Shown here piece after piece: positions 1 through 8,385 of a stretch of DNA of 64,000 nucleotides. Position 1 is the first letter of the stretch; every line of letters starts with the position of its first letter. Position numbers and translations under genes: made by a program. The notes under the pieces are model-generated. The model was not told where the DNA came from, ran no database searches, and worked only from the letters and a program-made list of their open reading frames with translations. This stretch comes from Mycolicibacterium psychrotolerans (GTDB taxonomy: Bacteria > Actinomycetota > Actinomycetes > Mycobacteriales > Mycobacteriaceae), in the NCBI RefSeq assembly GCF_010729305.1, contig NZ_AP022574.1, positions 4,774,001 to 4,838,000 on the forward strand. The letters are read 5' to 3'.

Positions 1-285
1 CGGCCCGCGCCGCCCCAGAACTTCGCGGAGCCCCGAGGTGTACATGCGCGGATAGAACTCGTGGTCCTCGGGCGGATGAAGCTGCCGAGCGTCCGGGTCG
101 GTGAACCAGCGATAACCGATGCTGCGTGATGCGCCGGTGTGGCGGCTCAGGTCGCCGACAAGCGCGACACCGAGGGGTGTCTGGCGCAGGGTCTCCCCCA
201 ACTCGGTGACGATCTCCGCCGGGGTGTCGGTCAATCGGTCGAAGATTCGGAGCATCCCGGGGCTGATGTGGTCACTGCCCCGGCG
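1..285 (-). pseudogene. C-terminal remnant of MmyB-like XRE-family regulator (runs off the left edge)
   Basis: Reading leftwards from about 285 gives a continuous frame with hallmarks of the ligand-binding C-terminal half of MmyB-like transcription factors: SDHISPGMLRIFDRL, DTPAEIV, LGETLRQTPLGVAL, then YRWFTDPDAR, PPEDHEFYPRMY and LREVLGRRG. The frame is still open at base 1, so the 3' end lies outside the window. The N-terminal helix-turn-helix that should precede it is absent: the same frame meets a stop near 357, and at about 270-285 the homology gives way to an oppositely oriented SDR fragment. I infer a decapitated regulator that cannot bind DNA. The alternative, a frameshift with the HTH hidden in 300-640, is not supported in any frame. 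Confidence 0.7.
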
Positions 286-590
286 TGGCCCCGACCAGCC
301 TGCTCGCGGCGCGTCCGGAGGTGGGACGGGCGAACGACACCCACAGTGTGCGAATCATCCGCCGGCTCTCCTCGCGAGGCCTGCTCGTAGGGAGTGTCGA
401 CAGCGCTCCGCTCGCCGCGCTGATGGCGGCTACGTCCACCACGGACGGCGAGTTCTTCGGGCCGCAGTGGCCGGGCAGCGCGGGCGGTCCGCCCGGCTTG
501 CACAGACCCTGGAAACCACTGCGCGACAACGCCGACGCCCGCCGAATGTGGACGGTATCGGAGGAGCTCAGCGGGGTCGCCTTCCCGTGA
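270..590 (+). pseudogene. 3' remnant of a short-chain dehydrogenase/reductase gene
   Basis: The plus frame ending at 590 reads CPGVAPTSLLAARPEVGR, later APLAALMAATS, DGEFFGPQWPGS and finally ARRMWTVSEELSGVAFP. This matches the C-terminus of SDRs of the protochlorophyllide-reductase-like group, where an AHPG-x-A-x-T motif is followed by ALPTLYAAT, a G-x-Y/F-F/Y-GP segment and a terminal LW-x-(V/A)SEELTGV. The Rossmann part and the TGxxxGIG and YxxxK motifs are missing, because upstream of about 270 the DNA belongs to the MmyB-like remnant on the other strand. It is a non-functional fragment left by a deletion or rearrangement. Confidence 0.6.
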
Positions 591-643
591 GTCCGGCAGG
601 AACCTGGGGCCTTGAGGGGCCGCCGCGAGATACGCGAACGTCG

Positions 644-2347
644 TCAGACGTTGACGAACGGATCGAAGAACGAGACGTCGATGCGATCAGGCACCCGTTT
701 ACGGGCATGGAACACCGGAATGTTGCCCAGCGGCGTCGCGAACGCGAACGTCTTGACGTCGCGCGACGGCGTCGGCATGACGGACTGAACGGTTCCGAAC
801 CGACTGTCTCCCAACAACATCACGTTGAACACCGATCCGACCGGCGGTACATCGCTCCGCCCAGTGCCGGCGACACCGTCGGTGACATCGGTGACCAGAA
901 CGGCCTCGCTACGGATGCCGAACAGGTCGTGCTGGGTGAAGACGGTCGCGTCGACGCTGCCGATCCGCGCTCCCGTCGCGTCGTAGACGTCGAACTGTTG
1001 GTAGCCCTGGTACTGCACCTCCCTGGGCGGCAGGCCGTTGATGCCGCTGGGCCTCAAGGGCGTGACGGGAACGAGAGTCAATCCGTGGGAGACCGACAGC
1101 GGACGCGTCGACGGCGGTTCCGACGCGTCGATGAATGTCCGGGGACTCGTCTGGACCGATCCCGAGTTCACCTGCTCGACGGTGACGACGTCGCCGGTCG
1201 ACGACGGCAGCGACGAGTAGAGCACGTAGTCGGTGTCGGCGCCGGCATAGACGGCGTTGAACACCGAACCGACAGGCGGGATCTGGCCCGCACCCGTGCC
1301 GACGTCGCCTTCGTCGTCGGCCGTCACGAGGATCGCCTGCGTGTACGTGCCGAGAACGTCGGAGGTGGTGGTGAACACCCCCTCGAAGCTTCCGACCTGC
1401 GTCCCGGTCGGGTCGTAGACCGCGAACACCTGATGCCCCTGGACCGATGTCCACAGTGGGAGCACCCCGCTTGTCGCAGTGATGGTTTCGCCGAGCGGGT
1501 CGGCCGGCGCGATGCTGTAGCCGTTGGTGAGCCGGATGGGTCTGTCGTCGACGGTGTGGTCGGCGATGCCCTTGGCGCCGTCGAACGTACTGCGCAGAGG
1601 CATGTTCCCGAACGGCGTCACCAACGCCAGTGAGATGACGTTCCCTGAGGGCGAAGGCATGTCGGAATACGCCCATCCGACGGGGCCGAACCCGAATGTG
1701 GCGATCAAGGAGCCGACCGGGGGCACCTGGCCGGCGGCGGTCCCGACATCGGTCCCGTCGTTGGCGGTGACGAGCAGCGCGGTGTAGTTGTAGCCGTTGC
1801 CCCGGCTCACCAGCGCGTCGAAGTCCCCGACGGAGTTCTTCGTACGTGGATCGACGACGTCGAAGCGCTGCGTGCCCTGCACCAGGCTCGGCGCACCGGG
1901 CAGATACGCCCACTGCCCGTAGAACGAGGTGACCTCCTCGGTGGAACTGGGCACCAGGCTGTAGCCGTTGAGTTTCAGTCTCGGCGGCGCCGCGGTGGGA
2001 CTGGGCGGAGCGAAGTTGAGGATCGATGCCGACACCGCCACCGCGATCTCCAGGGCAGAGGTGAGCGCGAGGCTGACCACACCGGACGGAACCGTGTCGC
2101 GCGGCGCCCTTGCGATGGCGCGCTGCGGCAACGGACTTTGGGTGACGGAGACGGTCGACGTCCGCGGGGTGGCCGAATCGGAATCAGGCTGCGTCGCAAC
2201 CGAGGCTGAGTCTGGCCCGGTCAGCGAACGGCGCTCCTGCGCGGCTTGCCGGCGCTCTTCACGGGCCTGGATCTTCGCGGAATGCTGTTGCCGCACACGG
2301 TCGATCGACGACGGTTCCTCTGGCGCCCGGGTACTTGTGCGCGACAC
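644..2347 (-). CDS. Secreted protein with three ~165-aa repeats, 5' end frameshifted
   Basis: 567 codons from a GTG. After a charged, Gln/Arg-rich N-terminal region (about residues 1-75) come three repeats of roughly 165 residues. Each holds a G-x-Q-x-F-x-V-x-D-P/A-T-G segment, an A-x-LVT-x-D line and a PPVGS turn (PPVGSLIATFG, PPVGSVFNAVY, PPVGSVFNVML). The family is not one I can name; it resembles mycobacterial exported beta-rich repeat proteins. The frame as it stands has no export signal, yet an out-of-frame signal peptide sits just upstream (2440-2526), and the frame itself stays open back to about 2449 without a start codon. The native gene therefore probably began at GTG 2526 and has lost one base between about 2350 and 2445, either a real mutation or a sequencing error. 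Confidence 0.6.
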   Translation of the reverse strand: MSRTSTRAPEEPSSIDRVRQQHSAKIQAREERRQAAQERRSLTGPDSASVATQPDSDSATPRTSTVSVTQSPLPQRAIARAPRDTVPSGVVSLALTSALEIAVAVSASILNFAPPSPTAAPPRLKLNGYSLVPSSTEEVTSFYGQWAYLPGAPSLVQGTQRFDVVDPRTKNSVGDFDALVSRGNGYNYTALLVTANDGTDVGTAAGQVPPVGSLIATFGFGPVGWAYSDMPSPSGNVISLALVTPFGNMPLRSTFDGAKGIADHTVDDRPIRLTNGYSIAPADPLGETITATSGVLPLWTSVQGHQVFAVYDPTGTQVGSFEGVFTTTSDVLGTYTQAILVTADDEGDVGTGAGQIPPVGSVFNAVYAGADTDYVLYSSLPSSTGDVVTVEQVNSGSVQTSPRTFIDASEPPSTRPLSVSHGLTLVPVTPLRPSGINGLPPREVQYQGYQQFDVYDATGARIGSVDATVFTQHDLFGIRSEAVLVTDVTDGVAGTGRSDVPPVGSVFNVMLLGDSRFGTVQSVMPTPSRDVKTFAFATPLGNIPVFHARKRVPDRIDVSFFDPFVNV

Positions 2348-2439
2348 GGAACGGGCCAGGCGCGTCTCCGTCTTCTTCGCGGGTTTGGTGCGTGCCTGGC
2401 TGCCGGGCGTCGGGTCGCTTGCGGCGGACTGAGACGGGC

Positions 2440-2526
2440 GGTATCCGACTCAGGGGCCGCCGAGGCCACTCCGCACGGCGTCAGGATCGCTGCCCCCACC
2501 CCGATGAAGACCGCCAGCGCCCCCAC
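2440..2526 (-). other. Out-of-frame signal peptide segment of the 644-2347 gene
   Basis: From GTG 2526 the minus strand encodes MGALAVFIGVGAAIL followed by TPCGVASAAPESD. This is a hydrophobic core and an Ala-x-Ala cleavage site typical of mycobacterial exported proteins. After about 25 more codons the frame turns Arg-rich and non-protein-like, while the neighbouring frame (shifted by one base) carries SQSAASDPTPGSQARTK and runs straight into the large repeat protein. I infer a single-base deletion separating signal peptide and mature protein. Confidence 0.55.
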
Positions 2527-2630
2527 CCGACCGACACTCTAAGCGTTCATCGCCGACGACCAGCCTTTCCCCGGAGCGACATCGTATTACCCGCGGGCGG
2601 GTCCGGTATGCGAACCATCTTTGTCGGTGG

Positions 2631-2646
2631 TCGAATGTATGTTCGA
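2631..2646 (+). promoter_or_regulatory. SOS box (LexA site) of the 13E12-type gene
   Basis: TCGAATGTATGTTCGA differs at one position from the mycobacterial SOS box TCGAAC-N4-GTTCGA. It lies directly upstream of the ATG at 2650. LexA control of 13E12-family genes is established in M. tuberculosis, so site and gene fit each other. Confidence 0.75.
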
Positions 2647-2649
2647 AGT

Positions 2650-4142
2650 ATGTCGGGGACGGATCTGCAGGCCGCGGTCGCGGCGGTGGTGGATGCCGTC
2701 GACGCTCTGGCCGGCTGCGACTCGGACCTGGCCACCGGCACCGAGCTGGTCGAGGTGCTCGACGAGCTGGAAACCGTGTGGTGCCGGCTCCCCGCGCTGC
2801 GCCACCGGCTGCTGGCCCGGCTGCAGACCGAGACCACCCCGCAGCAGATGGGCGCCAAGAACTGGAAAGACGTGCTCGCGATCCGGTGGCGCATCACCAC
2901 CGCCGAGGCACACCGCCGCCTGTCCGACGCCGCCCTGCTCGCGCCGCGCCAACCGGTGACCGGGCCGCCGCTGCCGCCGGTCCTGCATGCCACCTCGGTC
3001 GCCCAGGCCCAGGGGTTGATCAACGCCGAGCATGTCGAGGTGATCCGCAAAGCCGTCGACAAACTCCCCGGCTTCGTCGACACCACCACCCGCGAGCAGT
3101 TCGAGGTCGACCTGGTCCGCACCGCGGTCGGGGCCGGACCCACAGACGTCGAGAACGCCGCCGACCTGACGTTGTTCCTGCTCGATCAGGACGGCCCCGA
3201 ACCCGATGACACCGAGCGTGCCCGCACACGTGGGGTGACCAAGGGCAAGCAGCGCCGCGATGCCATGACCGACCTGGCCGCCCGGTTGACGCCCGAGGCG
3301 TGGGCGGTGTTCGAGGTCCTGTTCGCCAAATACGCCGCCCCAGGCATGTGCAACCCCGACGACCCCGAACCGTGCATCTCGGGCACCCCCACCCAGGCCC
3401 AGATCGACAACGATCACCGCAGCCTGGCCCAACGCCAACACGACGCGCTACTCGCCATCGGCCGCATCGCCCTGATGAGCGGCGAGGTGGGTCACTTGAA
3501 CGGGTTACCGGTGGCGGTGATCATCCGCACACCCTGCAAGACCTCGAATCCCGCGCCGGGATCGGCGTCACCGGCGGCGGCACCCGCCTGCCCATCAAAG
3601 ACGTCATCCGGATGGCCGGACACGCCAACCATTATCTGGCGGTGTTCGACCAAGCGACCGGGTCGGCGCTGGATTTGTTCCGCAGCCGCCGGGTCGCCAC
3701 CCCGGCGCAGCGGATCATGCTCATCGCCCGCGACGGGGGCTGCACCAAACCGTGCTGCACCGTCGGCGCCTACGGCGCCCAGGTCCATCATGTGACCGCC
3801 GACTGGGCTGACGGCGGCAACACCAACATCAACGACCTCGGCCTGGCCTGCCCACCCGATAACCGCAGCGTGGGCCCCGGCGGCTGGACCACCGCGATGA
3901 ACACCCGCACCGAAGTCGAATGGACCCCACCACCGGACCTCGACACCGGCCAAACACGCATCAACACCTACCACCGCCCCGAAGCCCTCCTACGCCCACC
4001 CGACGAACCCGACAACACCGCTGCGCCAAGCGAATCCACCGACGGGAACGACATCGCCGAGCCCGAACCCAGCGCGGCCACCACCAACGACCACGCCGAC
4101 GAACCCGGCGGACCCGCACCACCCGACAACCAAGCGGCCTGA
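2650..4142 (+). pseudogene. 13E12-type DUF222/HNH endonuclease-like gene, frameshifted
   Basis: The first frame (2650 to about 3535) encodes the DUF222 region: LPALRHRLLARL, TTAEAHRRLSDAALL, INAEHVEVIRKA, then TPEAWAVFEVL. The HNH half continues in another frame (about 3535 to 4142): TLQDLESRAGIG, IKDVIRMAGHANHYLAVFD, CTKPCCTVGAYGAQVHH, NINDLGLACPPDNR, and a Pro/Asp-rich tail. The expected joint VIIRT-TLQDLE is restored by adding one base near 3532-3536, so a single-base deletion splits the gene. The HH and N of the HNH core and its Cys residues are present. ATG 2635 is an alternative start inside the SOS box. These proteins are repeated in mycobacterial genomes; their role is unknown. Confidence 0.8.
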
Positions 4143-4340
4143 AAGCCGCCCGAACATGACGAAAATCGTTCGGTGAACGATTCACGCGTAGCCGGGATGG
4201 CGCCTCTCCCACAAGGCAGGTTGCTCTGCGCGGCGCTCGCGCGCGAGGCCGCACTCGGAACCGAGCATTATCGTGGACCCGCCAACACAGTCGTAGCGTT
4301 CCCACGGCTCTCCTCCACGGACGAACTCCAGCCACAACCT
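4111..4340. repeat. Direct repeat, copy A: 3' ends of a 13E12 gene and a carboxylesterase gene
   Basis: About 230 bp matching 6382-6609. It contains the last codons of the 13E12-type gene (PDNQAA-stop), a 39-40 nt spacer and the 3' end of a minus-strand carboxylesterase gene. The distance between the two convergent stop codons is the same in both copies, so the whole convergent junction was duplicated, not just the coding parts. Confidence 0.75.
4182..4337 (-). pseudogene. 3' remnant of a carboxylesterase gene
   Basis: Minus-strand reading LWLEFVRGGEPWERYDCVGG, then MLGSECGLARERRAEQPALW and ERRHPGYA-stop, aligns nearly residue for residue with the C-terminus of the full esterase at 6451-7881 (LWLEFTRGGDPWERYDRVGG ... 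LWERRYPAYG). Homology stops at about 4337; upstream there is no alpha/beta-hydrolase sequence, no GxSxG and no credible start. It is a dead copy of about 52 codons. Confidence 0.75.
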
Positions 4341-4899
4341 CTTGATGGGAGCAACCGCCCCCACCCGGGGATGAAATGGATGATTGCGCCGGAAACGCAT
4401 CGGGAGTCAAACCGTGGACTCATGATCGCAGCGTGCTGTTCTTATACGCGGCTCCCCGTTTAAAGCACGCCATGCTGAAAGATCGCGACATCATCGCGCT
4501 CCTCGCGGGGACGTCGAATACGCCACCCGCTACAACGGTTCTGAACTGCTCGCGCGTCGAGTCCGACGAGCGCATCCAGCAGCCCGAAACACCGAGCGGC
4601 GGAGCCGCGCATCTGCGATGAAAAGCACAACGCGGCGCGCTGTCCCGCCTTTGAACACGGGGTCACGGGGCACATAGAACCCGCTCAACGCCGAGACGTT
4701 GTCTGCGCCGCGACAGTACCCCCGCCGCACCGGAACGCAGGGGTGGAAACGAGAGCGCGATTGTGCTTGTTCTCAGATCTGTTGGGGCATCGGTCGCGGT
4801 AGCCGCCTTCGGACGCGGACACCTGGCGCCGCCCTCAGCCCCCATGAGTGATCTCCGCCCACCACGTCGAGCGGGATGTCGTGGGCCATTCGCTCGTTA
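4341..4899. other. Intergenic region without recognisable gene
   Basis: About 560 bp between the esterase remnant and the glgC promoter. Short open frames exist on both strands but none has a recognisable motif, a good ribosome-binding site or plausible composition. In several mycobacteria glgA is divergent from glgC; no glgA-like N-terminus is found here. Confidence 0.5.
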
Positions 4900-4915
4900 T
4901 GTGACAGCAGTCACA
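4900..4915. promoter_or_regulatory. CRP-type palindrome upstream of glgC
   Basis: TGTGACAGCAGTCACA is an exact match to the CRP consensus TGTGA-N6-TCACA, which is also the consensus of the mycobacterial cAMP receptor protein. It ends one base before the putative -10 hexamer of glgC, so bound CRP would touch RNA polymerase directly. Whether it activates or represses cannot be read from sequence. Confidence 0.6.
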
Positions 4916-4916
4916 C

Positions 4917-4922
4917 TAGGTT
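4917..4922 (+). promoter_or_regulatory. Putative -10 of a leaderless glgC promoter
   Basis: TAGGTT fits the mycobacterial TANNNT -10 motif. It ends six bases before the A of the glgC ATG at 4929, the spacing expected when transcription begins at the start codon. No Shine-Dalgarno is present, which agrees with a leaderless mRNA. Confidence 0.45.
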
Positions 4923-4928
4923 GGAATC

Positions 4929-6182
4929 ATGGATGCGACCCCCAGCCGCAAGAAGGTCATCGCCGTCGTGCTCGCCGGTGGTGAGGGCAAGCGACTGATG
5001 CCACTGACCGCTGACCGGGCGAAGCCCGCCGTGCCCTTCGGCGGCATCTACCGTCTCATCGACTTCGCCCTGAGCAACGTCGTGAACTCCGGCTACCTCA
5101 AGGTGGTCGTGCTGACGCAGTACAAGAGCCACAGCCTCGACCGTCACGTCACCACGACGTGGCGGATGTCGACGCTGTTGGGTAACTACGTCACACCGGT
5201 GCCGGCCCAGCAACGGGTCGGCAAGCGGTGGTATCTCGGAAGTGCAGACGCCATCTTCCAGTCGCTGAATCTGCTCAACGACGAGGACCCCGACATCGTC
5301 GTGGTGGTGGGCGCCGACCACGTCTACCGGATGGACTTCGCTCAAATGGTGCAGCAGCATGTGGAAAGCGGGGCCGGTTGCACGGTGGCCGCCATCCGGC
5401 AACGGATCGAATTGGCCGATCAATTCGGCGTAATCGACATCGACCCGGAATCGCCCCAACGGATTCGGGCCTTCCTGGAGAAGCCGACCGATCCCCAAGG
5501 GCTGCCCGATGCACCGCACGAGGTGCTCGCCTCCATGGGCAACTACGTCTTCAGCGCCGACGCGCTACGCGACGCCGTCACCCGTGACGCAGCCGCGGAG
5601 ACGTCCGACCACGACATGGGCGGTGACATCGTGCCATGGTTCGTCGACCGCTCGGAGTCGGCGGTCTACGACTACAAGGACAACGACGTACCGGGGTCCT
5701 TCCCGCGTGACCGCGGCTACTGGCGCGACGTCGGGACGATGCAGTCCTACTACGACGCCCACATGGACCTCGTGGCACCGCTGCCGGAGTTCAACCTGTA
5801 CAACTCCGCATGGCCCATCTTCACCAGCTACGGCGCCCTGCCCCCGGCCAAGCTGGTCGAGGGCGAGTCCGGCACGCCGATCGCCGCGCACAACTCGATT
5901 CTCTCGCCCGGTGTAGTGATCACCGGCGGCACGGTCAACGAATCAGTGCTCTCGCCGTCGTGCCGCGTCGGATCCGGGGCGGAAGTGTCGGGTTCGGTGC
6001 TGCTGAACGGCGTCACTGTCGGCGCGGGAGCGGTCGTCCGCAATGCGATCATCGACAAGAACGTTGAGGTGCCTGCGGGGGCTGAGATCGGCGTCGACCC
6101 ACAGGCCGACGAGGCCCGCGGCTTCGTCGTTCAGGACGGTCTCACCGTGCTTCACAAAGGTCAGAAGGTGTCCGGACCGTGA
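4929..6182 (+). CDS. glgC: Glucose-1-phosphate adenylyltransferase (ADP-glucose pyrophosphorylase)
   Basis: 417 aa, close to the usual ~405-430. It makes ADP-glucose from glucose-1-phosphate and ATP, the donor for glycogen and, in mycobacteria, for alpha-glucan and maltose-1-phosphate synthesis. Seen: the nucleotide-binding signature VLAGGEGKRLMPLT followed by RAKPAVPFGG near the N-terminus, YLGSADAIFQ, VVVVGADHVYRMDF with the metal-binding Asp, FLEKP, and a C-terminal left-handed beta-helix (about 300-410) with hexapeptide-like repeats. The start is supported by the adjacent leaderless-type promoter and CRP site. Its glucose-1-phosphate supplier pgm lies 7.5 kb away on the other strand. Confidence 0.95.
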   Translation: MDATPSRKKVIAVVLAGGEGKRLMPLTADRAKPAVPFGGIYRLIDFALSNVVNSGYLKVVVLTQYKSHSLDRHVTTTWRMSTLLGNYVTPVPAQQRVGKRWYLGSADAIFQSLNLLNDEDPDIVVVVGADHVYRMDFAQMVQQHVESGAGCTVAAIRQRIELADQFGVIDIDPESPQRIRAFLEKPTDPQGLPDAPHEVLASMGNYVFSADALRDAVTRDAAAETSDHDMGGDIVPWFVDRSESAVYDYKDNDVPGSFPRDRGYWRDVGTMQSYYDAHMDLVAPLPEFNLYNSAWPIFTSYGALPPAKLVEGESGTPIAAHNSILSPGVVITGGTVNESVLSPSCRVGSGAEVSGSVLLNGVTVGAGAVVRNAIIDKNVEVPAGAEIGVDPQADEARGFVVQDGLTVLHKGQKVSGP

Positions 6183-6381
6183 GCGCCTCGGTTGAGCCGT
6201 GTTCACCGCGGTGGCGACGGGCCATGCGCGCACATGCCGTGACGACAGATGGTCCAGCCAAAAGCCCTGCCGGTTAACGAAAGAACCTGCCTTGTACCTT
6301 GTCAAGGCCCGTTCCCTCTCGTGGAGTCAAGGCGGCGAGCCTGTTGAGCCGCTTGCTGTCCGCATTGGCCGGAGCCGCGTG

Positions 6382-6609
6382 GACCTGCACCGCCCGACAA
6401 TCAAGCGGCCTGACCGCCGCCCCGGCTCTGCGAAGGTTCGGGCGAGTGGCTTATCCGTAGGCGGGATAGCGCCTCTCCCACAAGGCGAGTTGCTCTGCGC
6501 GGTGCTCGCGCGCGACCCTGCACTCGGAACCGAGCAGCATCGTGGACCCGCCAACACGGTCGTAGCGTTCCCAGGGGTCTCCCCCACGGGTGAACTCCAG
6601 CCACAGATC
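6382..6609. repeat. Direct repeat, copy B: 13E12 3' remnant plus 3' end of the intact carboxylesterase gene
   Basis: Second copy of 4111-4340. The last 9-10 codons of a 13E12 gene, ending CGPDNQAA-like at the TGA 6411-6413, survive here without the rest of that gene, next to the intact esterase. Copy A has the reverse: a full-length 13E12 gene and only a scrap of esterase. Upstream, 6183-6381 holds nothing I can identify. Confidence 0.7.
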
Positions 6610-7881
6610 CTGCACGACGTCCGACATGTGACGCGCCGCCTCGTCGGTACCGGCAAGCGATGGTGCAGCCTCGAGGTTGCCGAAGAGCAAGGGCAGGCAC
6701 GAATCGTGACAAGCGCCCAATTCGGCACGCGGAGAGGGCCATTGCAATTCATAACGAAACACTGCGTTGCCATGCGCTGCGTGTGCGCGGACGAACTGCT
6801 CGGTCGGCGCGGTGAAGTGATAGTCGGTGACCATCGCGCCGGCGACATCGCGAAGGCTTTGGCGGTCCGCGCGGTACGTCGCAACCACCACGTCGGCGTC
6901 GTGGGTTTCCCCGGCCAGGGCCTGCGCCCTGTCTCGTACGTACTGTTCGGTGAAGACGTCCTCGCCGAGCGGCGCGTCGAAGATCCGCCATTCGTCGCGC
7001 GTCGTCCCGGCGAGTACAGGGATCGCCGGCATCGGCCGCGTCCGCGCGACCACCAAAGGGTGCTCCGCGATGACGTCGCCGTCGACGCAGGGATGGAAAG
7101 GGCCCTGCGGCGGCACGAATCCGCTGTCGATACCACGTTGTGCGGCAAGGATGTCCGCGACGTCCGGGTCTTCGGCGCGCATCAGGGTACCGAGTTGTGC
7201 GGCCACGGCCGACGCAGCCGCTTCCGAGCGAACCCGCTCCAGGCCACCGCTCTGCAGGATCGCGCGGTCGAATAGCTCGCACCCGCCGGCGAGCAGCGCC
7301 GCTATCGCGATCGCACCGGAGGATTGCCCCGCCACCGTGATCGCGCCGGGGTCACCGCCGAAAGCGCCGATCTGCTCGCGCACCCATTGCAGAGCGGACT
7401 TCTGGTCGCGCACGGTCAGGTTGGTGGACTCGGCCCCATGCCAATCGGGTGCGTACAGCGAACCGAGCACCCCGAGCCTGAAGTTCACAGTCACCACCAC
7501 GATGTCGCCGCGCCTCGCGAGTCGCGATCCGTCGAGCAGCGGAGCGGACCCGTGCCCCTGCGCCTGTCCGCCGCCGTGCAGGAACACCAGCACGGGTCGC
7601 CGGCTGTCGTCGGCCGCGGGCGTCCAGATGTTGAGCGTCAGGCAGTCTTCGCTCATCGTCAGCCCGCGTTTGGCCAGCCGCTCGGGTGAGATGTCCTGCG
7701 GAGGGATCGGCCCGAACGCGACCGCCTCACGCACACCGACCCAGCTCGGCGCGGGCTGCGTTGGGCGCCAACGGCGCTCACCGGTGGGCGCCGCCGCGTA
7801 CGGCACACCACGGAAGACGACGACATCCCCGCGCCCGTCGCCGCGCAGCGTTCCATACGAGGTGTGCGCGACGGCGGTCAC
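6451..7881 (-). CDS. Type B carboxylesterase (alpha/beta hydrolase)
   Basis: 476 aa from GTG. Hydrolyses carboxylic esters; natural substrate unknown. Seen: the type-B N-terminus FRGVPYAAAPTGERRWRP, EDCLTLNIW (79-86), the oxyanion loop HGGG (102-105), nucleophile Ser187 in GQSSG, and a late His region. No signal peptide, so probably cytoplasmic. It is the last gene of a five-gene minus operon (from 11902); its GTG overlaps the TGA of the VOC gene by 4 nt (GTGA), implying translational coupling. Its final ~230 bp belong to the duplication shared with 4111-4340. Confidence 0.88.
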   Translation of the reverse strand: MTAVAHTSYGTLRGDGRGDVVVFRGVPYAAAPTGERRWRPTQPAPSWVGVREAVAFGPIPPQDISPERLAKRGLTMSEDCLTLNIWTPAADDSRRPVLVFLHGGGQAQGHGSAPLLDGSRLARRGDIVVVTVNFRLGVLGSLYAPDWHGAESTNLTVRDQKSALQWVREQIGAFGGDPGAITVAGQSSGAIAIAALLAGGCELFDRAILQSGGLERVRSEAAASAVAAQLGTLMRAEDPDVADILAAQRGIDSGFVPPQGPFHPCVDGDVIAEHPLVVARTRPMPAIPVLAGTTRDEWRIFDAPLGEDVFTEQYVRDRAQALAGETHDADVVVATYRADRQSLRDVAGAMVTDYHFTAPTEQFVRAHAAHGNAVFRYELQWPSPRAELGACHDSCLPLLFGNLEAAPSLAGTDEAARHMSDVVQDLWLEFTRGGDPWERYDRVGGSTMLLGSECRVAREHRAEQLALWERRYPAYG

Positions 7882-8384
7882 GGGCGCTCGGTCAGGGGGT
7901 ACGCCGTCGCCATGTCACCGTCGAGTATCCGCGTCAGGAAGTCCCGGCCCTTGAAGCTCACCACCTCCACGCGGAGCCCGCTACCCGGCTCGCGCAGGAA
8001 CGCCACCCCGGCACCCGTGCGCTCCAACTCCCAGCCCTCCTCCTGCAACCGCGCGACGTCGTCGCGCCACCGCTGGGCGTAGTAGCCGACGTGATGCATG
8101 CCGCCGAGCCTCGGTTCGGCGAAGATCGAGTCAGCGGCGGCGACGACCTCGATCAGCTCCAGGTACGGCGGACCCGACGCCGAGAATGCGATGCGCACCG
8201 TCTGGTCATCAGCGGATCCGTCCGGACGGGTGAATCCGCTGCGCATCTCGAACGGTGGCGACCACGTGATCTGCATGGCCCCGGCCAGCGTCTGCATGGC
8301 ACCCACAAGATCGGGAACGAGGTGGCCCAGGTGGTAGACGTTGTCGAAGGCCGACGCGGCGAGCGTTCCCAATGTCGGGTCCAT
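7878..8384 (-). CDS. VOC (glyoxalase/bleomycin-resistance fold) family protein
   Basis: 168 aa. Contains paired beta-alpha-beta-beta-beta modules with typical lines: FDNVYHLGHLVPDLVGAMQTL near the N-terminus, YLELIEV in the middle and GGMHHVGYYAQRW opening the second module. His and Glu residues at these places could bind a metal, as in glyoxalase I, epimerases and dioxygenases of the family; the actual reaction is unknown. One nt separates it from the DUF1214 gene upstream and 4 nt overlap links it to the esterase gene downstream, so it acts in the same pathway. Confidence 0.75.
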   Translation of the reverse strand: MDPTLGTLAASAFDNVYHLGHLVPDLVGAMQTLAGAMQITWSPPFEMRSGFTRPDGSADDQTVRIAFSASGPPYLELIEVVAAADSIFAEPRLGGMHHVGYYAQRWRDDVARLQEEGWELERTGAGVAFLREPGSGLRVEVVSFKGRDFLTRILDGDMATAYPLTERP

Positions 8385-8385
8385 G

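Noticed and set aside
119..1633. 504-codon plus-strand frame at the left end
   Set aside because: Low-complexity Arg-rich translation, antisense to both the MmyB remnant and the repeat protein; the SDR remnant lies in another frame.
4376..4900. Small open frames in the glgC upstream region
   Set aside because: No ribosome site, motif or homologous copy; composition is not protein-like.
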